A DNA stretch of 64,000 nucleotides, from positions 1 through 64,000 of the forward strand of contig ALYD01000006.1 of NCBI GenBank assembly GCA_000513555.1, read 5' to 3'. Position 1 is the first letter of the stretch, and every line of letters begins with the position of its first letter. The notes beneath the pieces were generated by a model that searched no databases, was not told the origin of the DNA, and saw nothing but the letters and a program-made list of their open reading frames with translations. The translations under genes and the position numbers were made by a program. This stretch comes from Lachnospiraceae bacterium JC7 (GTDB taxonomy: Bacteria > Bacillota > Clostridia > Lachnospirales > Lachnospiraceae). Shown one piece after another: positions 24,006 to 33,358 of this stretch.

Positions 24006-26295
24006 GAGTATTCACCCCCTTGAGTATGTCTTCTCTCTTTCTCTTTTTAGGGTCAATGTTTATTTCTATCTTTCCTGCTATGGAGGTAAGGATACCGCCA
24101 AGTATAAAGTATATGACTGCTACAGCTATAAGCGGGAAAAATGCTTCATAGGTCCTTCCCCGCACGATGTCTCCCATTTTGGTGAGATCCTGAACGGCAA
24201 TGTAACCGACTATGGCTGTGGACTTCACAAGGGCCACTATGGAACCCTTGAAGGCCGGCAGAAAATGAGGTATCGCCTGTGGGAGTATGATACGGAAGAA
24301 GGAGTGTATGTCCCCGTAACCGAGAGCAAAGGCAGCTTCTGTCTGACCCTTATCGATGGCGCCAACGCCGGACTTGAGCATTCCGAAAACACCTGAGCCG
24401 AATACAAGAGTAAATCCGATTATGGCTACAGCTGTTCCGTTTAACTGGGATTTCGCAAAAACAATGTAGTACAGGATCATGAGAAGCACTACCATAGGCA
24501 TACCCTGTACCAGCCACACAAAGAAACCGGCAAAGGCATTGGCAAACCTGTTCCCGTTTCGGCAAAGCATATACATAAGGAAACCAAGGGCGGTTCCGAA
24601 GATTATGGAAAGTGCGGTTATGATAAGTGTGGTGAGGATTCCGGAAATAAAAAGCTTATAACGGTCCTCTCTTATAAAGGTTTTTTCGAAGCTTCCCTTC
24701 AGGCTGCCGAGGAAGGAATCGTCCTCTGCCATTCCGGCACCTTTTCCGTTTCTCACGATAAGCACGTAGTATGCAGGAAGATATTCTATAAAGTTCAGGG
24801 ATTCCTTTCGTTCATCCGAAACGACCAGTGAACCGCTGATGATATCTGCTTTTCCGGAGCCTATGGAAGAAAGAACGGCTGAGAGGTCCAGAGGTATGAA
24901 TTCGATGTGTACATCCAGATCTTCAGCGATGAGGAGCAGCATCTCCACATCAAGGCCAAGGATCTCTCCGTCTGCGCCTACATAGCTCATAGGCTGTAAG
25001 GCATCACCTGTAGCGACAGTTACAGTGCCGTTTTTGCCCGGCCATTCCTGTTTCGGAACAGTTTTTACAGAGTCATCCGCTCCTGTCCATTTTTTCCAGA
25101 GAGCGTCCTTGGTAGCTTGCGGGATGCGGTCATAGGCTGCCTGCCACTCTTTTATCCTTTCATCGTCTTTTGCGAAACCGAATCCAAAGGTGGTCTCACC
25201 TAGATTTAAAGGGAAAAGGGCCAGGTCTTCATCACGGTTCACAGCCAGCTCTGCAACAGCATTGTTCATAAAGCCCGCATCGGTCTTGTGGGTCTTGAGG
25301 GCAAGCATCATGTCAGCCATGGATGCGAAATAGGTATATTCTCCGGCACTTTTTACCTTGGAGGCAATGAGAGATTCAAATGGAGCTCCGTTCAGCATGG
25401 AAATGGTCTTTCCGTTCAACTCATCAAATGTACTATATTCCGGCTCTTTAGAGGGATCCCGGCTTTCTGTGGAAGCTGAAAGATTTTTCGAAAGAACCGC
25501 AAGTACTATGCCCCCTGAGCTTGTGGGATCGGAAAACAGCACTTCTTCGGAGCGTTCCGGTGTGACATTCATATCAGTGGTGAAATCGTATTTGCCGGAT
25601 TTTATGGCCGGGATCCTGGCTGAAAAATCCACGTCACCGAGATCCAGTGCGTATCCCCGGTCACGGCAGAAACGAACCACGAGATCTATGTCATAGCCTA
25701 CATTTTTGCCGTTCTTTATATAGGACCATGGCATATCTGTGGAGGTGGTGATGACATGTATGGTTCCGTTCTCTCCTGTAAGGTCATCCATGTTGACAAA
25801 CTTTTTCTCTTCGTCAACACCCATCCAGATATCGTCTATTTCCTTAAGGGTGCCGTCAGCCCGGATCTTCTTTAAAAATTCATTCAGCTCTTCGCACAGT
25901 TCCGCGCTTTTCTCATCGTTCTTACGAAATGCGAAGCTGTAGTTCTGACTGGTTATGCGATCGTGAATATAATCGATATCCGGGTTCTCTGCGTGAATAG
26001 TTTTCAGGTTCGGTTCGTCGCCCAGGTAGGCATCGATCTTTCCGGCAAGAAGTGCAGAATTACAGTCCAGGTAATTGTTGTAATAAAGGTGCTCACAGTC
26101 GGGAAAGTATCTGGCAGCAGCATCCTCCATGAGAGTTCCGGTGAGGACACCTATACGTTTTACTTCATAGTCCTGCCAGTGCATTCCGGAATCAGTGACG
26201 CTGCCATTAGCCAATGCCGTTTCAGAGAAAAGAACGGGCAAAAAAAGAAATGCCAGAGAAAAGATACAAAACAGTTTCTTGAAAAAATTTTTCAT
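23998..26295 (-). CDS. amino-acid ABC permease with permuted binding domains
   Basis: One 765-residue chain carries the receptor and channel of a polar amino-acid importer. Residues 1-29 are a signal peptide. About 45-165 match the C-terminal half of a family 3 binding protein (starting at the RIGVLTGT strand, ending DGTLKEIDDIW). About 175-410 are a complete binding domain (GTIHVITTSTDMPWSY ... DALWKKW). About 420-525 match only the N-terminal half of a third (GTVTVATGDALQPMSYV ... LNFIEYLPAYYVL). About 545-755 are a HisM-type permease with the EAAFALG coupling loop. The ATPase gene follows with an 8-nt overlap. GGAAGGG precedes the ATG. Confidence 0.88.
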   Translation of the reverse strand: MKNFFKKLFCIFSLAFLFLPVLFSETALANGSVTDSGMHWQDYEVKRIGVLTGTLMEDAAARYFPDCEHLYYNNYLDCNSALLAGKIDAYLGDEPNLKTIHAENPDIDYIHDRITSQNYSFAFRKNDEKSAELCEELNEFLKKIRADGTLKEIDDIWMGVDEEKKFVNMDDLTGENGTIHVITTSTDMPWSYIKNGKNVGYDIDLVVRFCRDRGYALDLGDVDFSARIPAIKSGKYDFTTDMNVTPERSEEVLFSDPTSSGGIVLAVLSKNLSASTESRDPSKEPEYSTFDELNGKTISMLNGAPFESLIASKVKSAGEYTYFASMADMMLALKTHKTDAGFMNNAVAELAVNRDEDLALFPLNLGETTFGFGFAKDDERIKEWQAAYDRIPQATKDALWKKWTGADDSVKTVPKQEWPGKNGTVTVATGDALQPMSYVGADGEILGLDVEMLLLIAEDLDVHIEFIPLDLSAVLSSIGSGKADIISGSLVVSDERKESLNFIEYLPAYYVLIVRNGKGAGMAEDDSFLGSLKGSFEKTFIREDRYKLFISGILTTLIITALSIIFGTALGFLMYMLCRNGNRFANAFAGFFVWLVQGMPMVVLLMILYYIVFAKSQLNGTAVAIIGFTLVFGSGVFGMLKSGVGAIDKGQTEAAFALGYGDIHSFFRIILPQAIPHFLPAFKGSIVALVKSTAIVGYIAVQDLTKMGDIVRGRTYEAFFPLIAVAVIYFILGGILTSIAGKIEINIDPKKRKREDILKGVNTHD

Positions 26296-26371
26296 AATAA
26301 AACCCTTCCATACTCATGATTTTGTATATATTAAAGAATCGGCAGGAAAAACTGTTTAATCACAGTTTTAC

Positions 26372-26426
26372 AAAAAAACTCATGACCATACTTAAGCTTA
26401 ATTTTGAGCGTAAGTTGGTCATGAGT
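26372..26426 (-). terminator. intrinsic terminator after the glycosylase gene
   Basis: On the minus strand ACTCATGACCA pairs with TGGTCATGAGT; inner bases also pair partly. It is followed by TTTTTTTGT. It ends the uronide gene run. Confidence 0.85.
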
Positions 26427-26468
26427 CAATCGGTTTTAGACATCTTTTTCTCTTTGTAAATCGGTGAT

Positions 26469-26957
26469 TCAACAGGTGATCAATGTCTTTTTCCATTCGC
26501 CTGTAAGTCTTTCAAGGCCCCATGCTGCATTTGCAGGGCTTGTGGAAGGAAGACATACGGCATCCCGTTTTATCCGGTCCCTGATATATTTATTGAAATA
26601 TTTTTCTGCAGTTTTTCCGTTCACTATGATGAGGCGGATGTCTGTATGATTAAGGATCTTAGACAGATCATTGGGAACAACGTTTGTTATGCTGGAATCT
26701 GATGAGCCTTTGATATCGCAGGAACTGATCACGTCCCAAAGGGCGATATGATGCTTTCTCAAAAGCAGTTTCTTATCTTCTATGGTCATCGGAACCGTTT
26801 CATCGAAAACAGCGGCGATGACCTTCCAGAATCTGTTCTGGGGATGTCCGTAAAAAAACATTTGCTCTCTCGATTTGACGGAGGGAAAGCTTCCGAGAAT
26901 CAGTATTTTGGACTCGCTGTCATAAAGCGGTGGAAACGGATGCTGAACATGTGTCAT
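26469..26957 (-). CDS. DNA-deoxyinosine glycosylase (UDG family 6)
   Basis: A 162-residue base-excision enzyme of the uracil-DNA glycosylase superfamily. The first motif is LGSFPSVKS, followed by YGHPQNRFW (about 41-49), and the C-terminal motif is LPSTSPANA (about 136-144). The pattern is that of hypoxanthine-DNA glycosylases, which remove deaminated adenine. It lies 24 nt after the DUF2264 gene and shares its transcript, although its repair role has no clear link to sugar use. GGAGC lies about 12 nt before the ATG. Confidence 0.85.
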   Translation of the reverse strand: MTHVQHPFPPLYDSESKILILGSFPSVKSREQMFFYGHPQNRFWKVIAAVFDETVPMTIEDKKLLLRKHHIALWDVISSCDIKGSSDSSITNVVPNDLSKILNHTDIRLIIVNGKTAEKYFNKYIRDRIKRDAVCLPSTSPANAAWGLERLTGEWKKTLITC

Positions 26958-26981
26958 GGGGTGATATGCTCCTAAAGTTTC

Positions 26982-28865
26982 TTAAATATACAAAAATTCT
27001 GTTTTTAGTCTGTTAATTCCCGGTTTTATTCTGTAAACCGACATGGGGATCCTTGTTTTCGGATAGATCAGGTTCGTATTGGGTTCGGGAATCAGTACTT
27101 CGTCGCGGCCATCTCCTGCAAGAGAATGAACGGTGCATGTGAAGTCAGATACTGAATCAGGAATACTATCTGATGCATGTGACTCAGAGTCTGTTTTTGC
27201 AAATGCAGGCTGTTCGGGAATCGCGAATCCGCAGTCATAGGCTTTTATCTCAACATCCTTATAGAGAGCTTCGGAAACATTAACCGTGTGCTCCCGGATA
27301 TGACCCTGTTCTGTAGGACGCAGTATGGTGATCACGTCAATGCCTCTGACGGGACTCCAGTGCATCTCGATATGGTCTTCATCGATCATATAGCCCTCTT
27401 CTGTCCTGTTCTTTGTGTAGACGAAACCATCTATTACAAAGGCAAGAGTGGAATCAGGAGCATTCTCCTCAAGGCTCGCATTTGAACGGGCAATACTGAA
27501 GCCGAATTTACTGCTGTATGCGAACTTTGAATATTTTTCTATATTGTGGCTGTGACCTTCGTGAGAGGTTTTTCCCGGTACCAGTGCCGTGACCTGATCA
27601 CAGTGACCATTCTGTACAGAGCGCTGCAGAAGCATGGGTACATGGGAAAGGAAAATACATTCGGATACTTCAGCCTGTTCATTTTGTAAATGTATCGTTT
27701 CTGTTGATCCCGGATCAGGACTGATCCTGTCTGTAATTTCCCAAAGCTTATCATCATATGGCAGTGTCAGATAGAAAAATGCCTGAAGGGCCCAGTATGG
27801 TGAGCCGGGAGCATTGTAACTCTCAGACATCTGGAGGTTTCCGTATCCGTATCCTATGGTGAGGATCCCGGCATTGTCAAAGATCGGACAGCTAAGCCAC
27901 CGGGAGAGATTTGTGCTGATGAGCTTAAGTATCCTTGATTCCGGTATTGGATACACTCCTGTCATGAGGCAGGTGGACCAGAATGCACTCTGAGCGAAAC
28001 GATAGGTCATGGATCTTCCATATGGGAAGCAGCTTCCGTTATCATCAAAGAAATGCGCATAATCCTTTCCAAACTCCAGGGCTCTTTCGAGAAATCTCCT
28101 GGAACGTTCAGGATCTTCATCCTTCATAAAATCTCTGTAGATAAGTCCGAAGCTCAGCATGACAAAAGGATTGTAATAGTCCTTGTCTCCGCCGTTACCG
28201 TCGTTGTACCAGCCGCCTTCCGCATAGTAATCATCTATCATTCTGAGGCCGTTTTCCATATTCTCTTTACTGTATGGAAGTCCGCGAACCTTCAGTGCAA
28301 GGTTCGTAATGATCTGGAAGAACTGCCAGTTGCAGGCGCAGAGATCGTGGCGGTTACATTCGTTCAGCCAGTCCGAAAGATTTTTCTTTGCAGGATCGGA
28401 AAGGTTATCAAAGAAAAATTCAGGAGCATAAAGCATGGCAAAGCCGATAGCCGGCATCTCACAGAATTTCTGATCGAAGTCATGACAAAGTCCCCAATAG
28501 TCCGGTGACCCGGGATCGGTTCCGGCAGTGATACCATCCTGATAGATCCGGATAAGTTCAGCCGTTATGGATAAGTGGTCTTCGATTATTAAAGTGGTTT
28601 TTCCGGATGCGGCTATAGCCTCTTTGATCCATTTTTTCTCATTGGCACTTAATCCGGCAACTAGAGGAACCAGCCCCCAGAGTGGGCGTGCAAATGCCTC
28701 CATCTCCTGTGAAGACAGTTCGTAGTGAGTTCGGGTATCTCCTATCCGAAGTCTCGCTCCTGATTCAGAATAGAATGGAATGAGCGGTTTCAGAATGCGG
28801 AGAAGGATGTCCTGAGCTTTCTTTTTTTGAGTAAGATCCGATGGAGTGATACCGGATAATGTCAT
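26982..28865 (-). CDS. DUF2264 family protein, probable uronide-active enzyme
   Basis: A 627-residue cytosolic protein. The N-terminal 370 residues match DUF2264: they are alpha-helical and rich in aromatic residues (EAFARPLWGLVPL, GGWYNDGNGGDKDYYNPF, FPYGRSMTYRFAQ), with the look of an (alpha/alpha)6 barrel. The rest is beta-rich and contains a Ser/Asp-rich loop near 556-575. No catalytic function is proved for the family here; it often accompanies polysaccharide-degradation genes. It lies 20 nt downstream of the beta-glucuronidase gene and upstream of the glycosylase. AAGGAG is 6 nt before the ATG. Confidence 0.85.
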   Translation of the reverse strand: MTLSGITPSDLTQKKKAQDILLRILKPLIPFYSESGARLRIGDTRTHYELSSQEMEAFARPLWGLVPLVAGLSANEKKWIKEAIAASGKTTLIIEDHLSITAELIRIYQDGITAGTDPGSPDYWGLCHDFDQKFCEMPAIGFAMLYAPEFFFDNLSDPAKKNLSDWLNECNRHDLCACNWQFFQIITNLALKVRGLPYSKENMENGLRMIDDYYAEGGWYNDGNGGDKDYYNPFVMLSFGLIYRDFMKDEDPERSRRFLERALEFGKDYAHFFDDNGSCFPYGRSMTYRFAQSAFWSTCLMTGVYPIPESRILKLISTNLSRWLSCPIFDNAGILTIGYGYGNLQMSESYNAPGSPYWALQAFFYLTLPYDDKLWEITDRISPDPGSTETIHLQNEQAEVSECIFLSHVPMLLQRSVQNGHCDQVTALVPGKTSHEGHSHNIEKYSKFAYSSKFGFSIARSNASLEENAPDSTLAFVIDGFVYTKNRTEEGYMIDEDHIEMHWSPVRGIDVITILRPTEQGHIREHTVNVSEALYKDVEIKAYDCGFAIPEQPAFAKTDSESHASDSIPDSVSDFTCTVHSLAGDGRDEVLIPEPNTNLIYPKTRIPMSVYRIKPGINRLKTEFLYI

Positions 28866-28885
28866 AATTGTCTCCTTGATGGTTT

Positions 28886-30688
28886 TTATTTAGCCTTATA
28901 TCCAAAATTAGGCAGCTTCTCCCAGCGGCTTTTCAGGAAATGCGCAGCCATCTTCGGACGGCGTTCCCTGGTGAAGACGCCCTTTCTATTACCGTCTGCC
29001 CTGTACACACCCTGAATGGTGCCGAAATCTGCGAAGGCCCAGCATTGCTCTCCCATAAAGAAGTCACGCTTGTCGAACTCCGCATCTATACGGCGATAGT
29101 ACTCCGCCTGAAATTCCTCCGTCCACATCTCGGCAATGGTTCCGTGAAGCCCCGGCAAAGTATCGCAGCCGTACTCTGTGACCATCACAGGCTTACCCTG
29201 CTCTGCCCAGAAGTCAAGCTCCAGATTCCATGCATAGATGGCGCTGTCCATGTCGCCGCAAAGGTTGTACCAGCCGTAATATCGGTTAATGCAGACCACA
29301 TCCATGGTTCTCGTGGTGATGTCCCGTGTGTAGTCATTCTGACAGCAGACAAGGGTGACAGGTCTGTTCTGAGGATCCAGCTCATGAGTATACTTGTAAA
29401 GCTCATGCCAGTACTTGTATGCAGACTCAGGGAAGTTCTCGGTGTCCGGCTCGTTTCCGAGGGACCACATGACAACTGAAGGATGGTTCTTGTCTCTTGC
29501 CACAAGGTCTTTTAGGATGCTTTTATGATAGTCCTTTATAGGGAAGGTATAGGGATCCGCTACTCCGCCGCCGGCGATACCCACAGCCGGGGTTTCGTCA
29601 ATGATAACGATACCTTCTCTGTCACAGAGTCTGTACATCTCCTCCGCATAAGGATAATGACTGGTTCTGAAGCTGTTGGCTCCTATCCAGTGGAGGAGGC
29701 TCACGTCCTTTACATTGAGTCCTTCGTTAATGCCTCTGCCGGAAACATAGAAGTCCTCATGCTTTCCGAATCCCTTGAAGTAAAATGGCTTTCCGTTGAT
29801 AAGGAATCTTGTGCCTTCGACTTTTACAGTACGGATGCCGAAGTCCTCAGTGTATTCGTCTTCTCCGAAACGAACACGCAGGCTGTATAGGTATGGATCC
29901 TTCGGCCATGGATTCCAGAGATGAGCATCTGGGATACGGATGGTGCCGGAAGCGCCTGTTGCTTCGGCAACGACCTCGCCATCACGGTCCAGAACTTCTA
30001 CATGAATTTCTTCTTCACCAAAAGCTTCAACACTGTAGTTCACCACTCCGTCAGCTCCTTCGACATCAGGTACGATGGTCACATCCTTTATGTAATCAAT
30101 AGGTGTTGTGTAGATGGAAACATGGCGGTTGATTCCCGCATAGTTAAAGAAGTCGAAATTCGGAAGGTTCACGATTCCGCGATGTTCCTTTGCTTTCTGA
30201 ACCGCAGGGACCTGAGCATTGTCAGAACCGAAGAAGGCTGTACCCTCTTCATTTCCCATGGGAAGCGTGTGATGATCGACACGGTTGTTGCAGGAAACAG
30301 TGAGCTTTATTTCTTCACCGGGCTTTACAAGACCGGTTATCTCAGCTTCAAAAGGCAGGAAACCGCCTCTATGGGTCATGAGCATTTCTCCGTTAAGCCA
30401 CACCGTGCTGTCATGAGCCACAGCGTCGAATCTAAGGAATAAACGCTGTCCTTTAAAAAAGTTAGGGACCACACAGGTCTTTTCATAGTAGGCTTCTCCT
30501 GTATGACTTCTGTAGACCGGGTCCTCACGCTGATCGTTGTAGGAAGCCGGAACATAAAGCTCCTCCGCATCCTTGGGGAAATGCTTTTCCCACTGCTCAG
30601 TCCTGGCTTCACCTTTATCTATTTTAAACTTCCAGAGACCGTCAAGCTTCATGACGGCTCTGGATCTGTTTTCTATTGGAAATAACAT
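28886..30688 (-). CDS. uidA: beta-glucuronidase, GH2
   Basis: Releases glucuronic acid from beta-glucuronides inside the cell. The three GH2 domains are in order: jelly-roll 1-180, Ig-like about 185-290, and a TIM barrel from 291 to the end. Acid/base E413 lies in SLGNEPD and nucleophile E505 in VTEYGCD. The N567-x-K569 motif that grips the glucuronate carboxylate (GNRKGVFTR) is present, which separates it from beta-galactosidases. The segment after AVG (about 371-392) is roughly 14 residues shorter than in the E. coli enzyme, so the active-site loop is small. GGAGG is 7 nt before the ATG. Confidence 0.95.
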   Translation of the reverse strand: MLFPIENRSRAVMKLDGLWKFKIDKGEARTEQWEKHFPKDAEELYVPASYNDQREDPVYRSHTGEAYYEKTCVVPNFFKGQRLFLRFDAVAHDSTVWLNGEMLMTHRGGFLPFEAEITGLVKPGEEIKLTVSCNNRVDHHTLPMGNEEGTAFFGSDNAQVPAVQKAKEHRGIVNLPNFDFFNYAGINRHVSIYTTPIDYIKDVTIVPDVEGADGVVNYSVEAFGEEEIHVEVLDRDGEVVAEATGASGTIRIPDAHLWNPWPKDPYLYSLRVRFGEDEYTEDFGIRTVKVEGTRFLINGKPFYFKGFGKHEDFYVSGRGINEGLNVKDVSLLHWIGANSFRTSHYPYAEEMYRLCDREGIVIIDETPAVGIAGGGVADPYTFPIKDYHKSILKDLVARDKNHPSVVMWSLGNEPDTENFPESAYKYWHELYKYTHELDPQNRPVTLVCCQNDYTRDITTRTMDVVCINRYYGWYNLCGDMDSAIYAWNLELDFWAEQGKPVMVTEYGCDTLPGLHGTIAEMWTEEFQAEYYRRIDAEFDKRDFFMGEQCWAFADFGTIQGVYRADGNRKGVFTRERRPKMAAHFLKSRWEKLPNFGYKAK

Positions 30689-30767
30689 CGTTGTCCTCCG
30701 TAAACATTATGAGAATCGTGAGCCTCGTGACCGGTTCCGCAGTAACCTGCCCTATAGCACTAGCCCG

Positions 30768-30793
30768 CACGAAGTGCGAAACGATTCAATATC
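30768..30793 (-). repeat. 26-bp repeat, copy B
   Basis: On the minus strand this reads GATATTGAATCGTTTCGCAC and continues TTCGTG; 23 of 26 bases match the copy at 54684-54709. It includes a hairpin with stem CGCAC/GTGCG and loop TTC. It lies in the 125-bp gap between the GH88 and beta-glucuronidase genes, where no other feature is seen. Confidence 0.7.
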
Positions 30794-30813
30794 GACTTTT
30801 AACGTTTCTGAAC

Positions 30814-32019
30814 TTACCAGTAGATCTTCCAGTCCGGGGTATGGAGCCTTGTGAGGGCTTCCATGTAGTAGTAATCTCCCCAGATTATACATTCGTCAAC
30901 ACCTTCTTCAGTGCAGGTGTTGAATGGTGTCTTCTTGCTGTAGGTTCCGTGAAGTATCTGGCCGTTTGAACTGTCACCGTTCTTCACGCGGTAACCGTCG
31001 AAAAGTGCCTTCATGAATTTCTTTGCCACAGAACGATAGTAGGCGGCATCTGAAGGCTCCATGTACTTTGACATTTCAAGCATACCGCATGCTGCGATGG
31101 CAGCGGAGCTTGAGTCTCTCGGCTCCGTTCCCTCTGATTCTCCACCGAAGGTAAGGTCCCAGAAAGGAATGAGATCCTTCGGAAGATGGTTAAGGAAATA
31201 TGTGGCTATACGCTTGAAATATGCGATGTACTCTTCTCTCTTAGTGTATTTGTAGGCCACTGCTGTGCCGTAAATGCCCCAGGCCTGACCTCTCGCCCAT
31301 GCGGAACCGTCTTTGTAGCCCTGACAGGTGGAACCGTGTGAGAACTCCCCTGTTTTCGGATCAAGGAAAACAGTATGCCAGGTGGAGTCATCCTCTCTCA
31401 GGATATATTTCATCGTTGTATGGATATGTTTTTCGGCAATGTCTCTGTATTTCACATCACCGCTTACCTCTGATGCCCAGTAAAGAAGCGGTAGGTTCAG
31501 AAGGCAGTCTATGATGAAACGGTAGTTTCCGGGATCATCCATGGAGCCCCAGGCCTGCAGAAATTCTCCTATAGGATGGAATCTTCTTATGAGCTGCTCT
31601 GCTGCAAGTATGGCGGCTTCTTTCGCTTTTTCGTTTCCTGTAAGCTTGTAGGCTGCAACGCAGGATGGGCTGAAAAGAAAACCCATGTCATGGTTGTCTA
31701 CATCGAACTTATCTTCGATCCTTTTATGGAAGGATGAAACCTGAGTGAGACCGGCATTTAACAGCCTTTCCTTTTCTACACCTTTGGCTCTTTCATAGGA
31801 AAGCCATATCTCTCCGGTCCAGAAGCCGGTGGTCCAGTTCCTGTTCTCTCCCGGTTTATAGAAACCTGAAAAGCTTGCAGGTCCCGGAAAACTGTCTGTA
31901 AAATCCGGAAGGTTTCTTTCCACCTGAGTGACTGCAAAATCGAGAGCGGCGGTTACCTCTTCTTCTGAAATTTCTTTATATTGAGCGATGTCCTGCTCCT
32001 TTATCCAAGTTGCCATCAT
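30814..32019 (-). CDS. unsaturated glucuronyl hydrolase, GH88
   Basis: Hydrolyses the delta-4,5-unsaturated uronic acid left at the non-reducing end of oligosaccharides cut by polysaccharide lyases. The (alpha/alpha)6-barrel family is recognised from NRNWTTGFWTGEIW, NHDMGF (about 107-112), DCLLNLPLLYWAS with the catalytic-type Asp (about 169), and GSAWARGQAW. The 401-residue length is normal. There is no signal peptide, so substrates must be imported, presumably by the ABC transporter just upstream. It has its own leader after the permease terminator. AAAGGG lies 7 nt before the first of two adjacent ATGs. Confidence 0.92.
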   Translation of the reverse strand: MMATWIKEQDIAQYKEISEEEVTAALDFAVTQVERNLPDFTDSFPGPASFSGFYKPGENRNWTTGFWTGEIWLSYERAKGVEKERLLNAGLTQVSSFHKRIEDKFDVDNHDMGFLFSPSCVAAYKLTGNEKAKEAAILAAEQLIRRFHPIGEFLQAWGSMDDPGNYRFIIDCLLNLPLLYWASEVSGDVKYRDIAEKHIHTTMKYILREDDSTWHTVFLDPKTGEFSHGSTCQGYKDGSAWARGQAWGIYGTAVAYKYTKREEYIAYFKRIATYFLNHLPKDLIPFWDLTFGGESEGTEPRDSSSAAIAACGMLEMSKYMEPSDAAYYRSVAKKFMKALFDGYRVKNGDSSNGQILHGTYSKKTPFNTCTEEGVDECIIWGDYYYMEALTRLHTPDWKIYW

Positions 32020-32337
32020 GTATAGCCCTTTCTGAATATTCTGGATTAAATCTGTGAAATCCGTTATGCCGGTAAAATCCCGGTCACAGCATCAGCAAGT
32101 TTTCACAAAAGTCTATAGATTAAAGAGAAACCGAAGTTCAAATATGACTTCGGTTTCCTTTGAAAAAATGATACTGGCTGATTAGTAAACACGAGGATAG
32201 ATCATGAGTTAATAGGTTAAAAAAGTAGTTGATTTTATTATGAAAGATTCGGAAGCTGCCTGCAGAATGAGGAGCAACACACACTTTCATTGAAATATTT
32301 TGTGTATGTACCAGTACCACTGTTTCCGGGATAGATA
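32020..32337 (-). other. intergenic region between permease and GH88 genes
   Basis: 318 bp without a gene. It holds the terminator at 32127-32157. The 107 bp between that and the GH88 start must contain any promoter for the hydrolase genes, but no convincing -35/-10 pair was found. Bases 32158-32337 show nothing recognisable. Confidence 0.5.
32127..32157 (-). terminator. terminator after the sugar ABC operon
   Basis: GAAACCGAAGT and ACTTCGGTTTC form a perfect 11-bp stem with a 9-nt loop; on the minus strand CTCTTTAAT follows, so the T tract is weak. Partial read-through into the hydrolase genes is possible. Confidence 0.6.
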
Positions 32338-33174
32338 TTAGCCCTTTACACCGGAGCTTGCGATTCCTGCTACGAAATATTTCTGGAGCATCAGGAATAC
32401 GATAACTACAGGAATAAGGCTGATGCAGGAAGCGGCCATGATGAGACCGTACTCTGCGGAATACTGTGATATGAACATCTTGAGACCGATCTGAAGAGTT
32501 TTCTTGCTCTCGGAAGTGAGGTAAATGAGTGGTCCCAGGAAGTCATTCCAGGTATTTACAAAGGTGAAAATAGTCAGTGTTGAAAGAGCCGGCTTCGAAA
32601 GGGGAAGCATGATGCTCAGGTAGATCTGATACTCGCTCATTCCATCGATTCTGGCTGCTTCACAGAGAGAATCCGGGATACCCTCGTAGAACTGACGCAT
32701 CATGAAAACGCCGAAGGCTGTGAAGGCCTGAAGTATGATGATGGACAGGTGGGTGTCCGCAAGTCCCAGTCTTCTCATGAAAAGGAACTGTGGGACCATG
32801 TAGGACTGCCATGGAATCGCGATGGTGGCAACATATGCGAGGAACAGGAAGTCTCTTCCCCTGAATCTTAATTTTGCAAATGCATATGCCGCGAAGCTTG
32901 ATGTAAGAAGCTGGAAGAAAGTCACGATAAGAGTGAGCTTTACTGTGTTCTTTGTGAAGGTAAGGAGCGGTATCTTGGTCCAGATGTCAAGATAATTTCT
33001 CCACTGCGGCTCATATCCGAACCACTGATAAGGTATAACGAAGATGTCCTTGTTGAACTTGAGTGATGCTGTGATCATCCATATGAAAGGAATAAGCATG
33101 ATCGCTGCGAACACTATAAGTACTGTATATACCAGAGTCTTTCCGATTGTTTCATTTGTTGATTTGCTTTTCAT
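32338..33174 (-). CDS. sugar ABC transporter permease, MalG type
   Basis: Inner-membrane subunit of a carbohydrate importer (CUT1 class), 278 residues with six predicted membrane helices. The coupling loop that contacts the ATPase is EAARIDGMSEYQIYLSIMLPLSKPAL (about 184-209). No ATPase gene of this class is in the window, so a shared MsmK/UgpC-type ATPase encoded elsewhere is likely. GGAGG lies 10 nt before the ATG and immediately after the tandem structured repeats that separate it from the other permease gene. Confidence 0.93.
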   Translation of the reverse strand: MKSKSTNETIGKTLVYTVLIVFAAIMLIPFIWMITASLKFNKDIFVIPYQWFGYEPQWRNYLDIWTKIPLLTFTKNTVKLTLIVTFFQLLTSSFAAYAFAKLRFRGRDFLFLAYVATIAIPWQSYMVPQFLFMRRLGLADTHLSIIILQAFTAFGVFMMRQFYEGIPDSLCEAARIDGMSEYQIYLSIMLPLSKPALSTLTIFTFVNTWNDFLGPLIYLTSESKKTLQIGLKMFISQYSAEYGLIMAASCISLIPVVIVFLMLQKYFVAGIASSGVKG

Positions 33175-33189
33175 TTCAAGTATCCTCCT

Positions 33190-33272
33190 GCCACATTATC
33201 TGGGAACGTCAGCCCATTCAAGGCTCGCTATCGCGAGGGACCGGCGTTGGGTGCCAGATTCCTCTGGAATCA
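33190..33272 (-). repeat. structured intercistronic repeat, unit 1
   Basis: An 83-bp unit between the two permease genes. Read as mRNA it folds with outer arms ATCTGG/CCAGAT, inner arms GCCGGTCC/GGGCTGAC, an apical hairpin CTCGC-GATA-GCGAG, and a separate GATTCC/GGAATC hairpin. It directly precedes the ribosome site of the MalG-type gene. Confidence 0.8.
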
Positions 33273-33352
33273 GCCACATTATCTGGGAAAGCCGGCCAAT
33301 GGAATTCGCTTCGCGAGGGGCCGGCGTTGGGTGCCAGATCCCTTCGGAATCA
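33273..33352 (-). repeat. structured intercistronic repeat, unit 2
   Basis: An 80-bp second copy in tandem, beginning with the same GCCACATTATCTGGGAA and ending GGAATCA. The outer arms ATCTGG/CCAGAT are kept. The inner arms change to GCCGGCC/GGCCGGC but stay paired, and the side hairpin is GATTCC/GGGATC. A nine-base start of a third unit (33353-33361) overlaps the stop codon of the MalF-type gene. Confidence 0.8.
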
Positions 33353-33358
33353 GCCACA

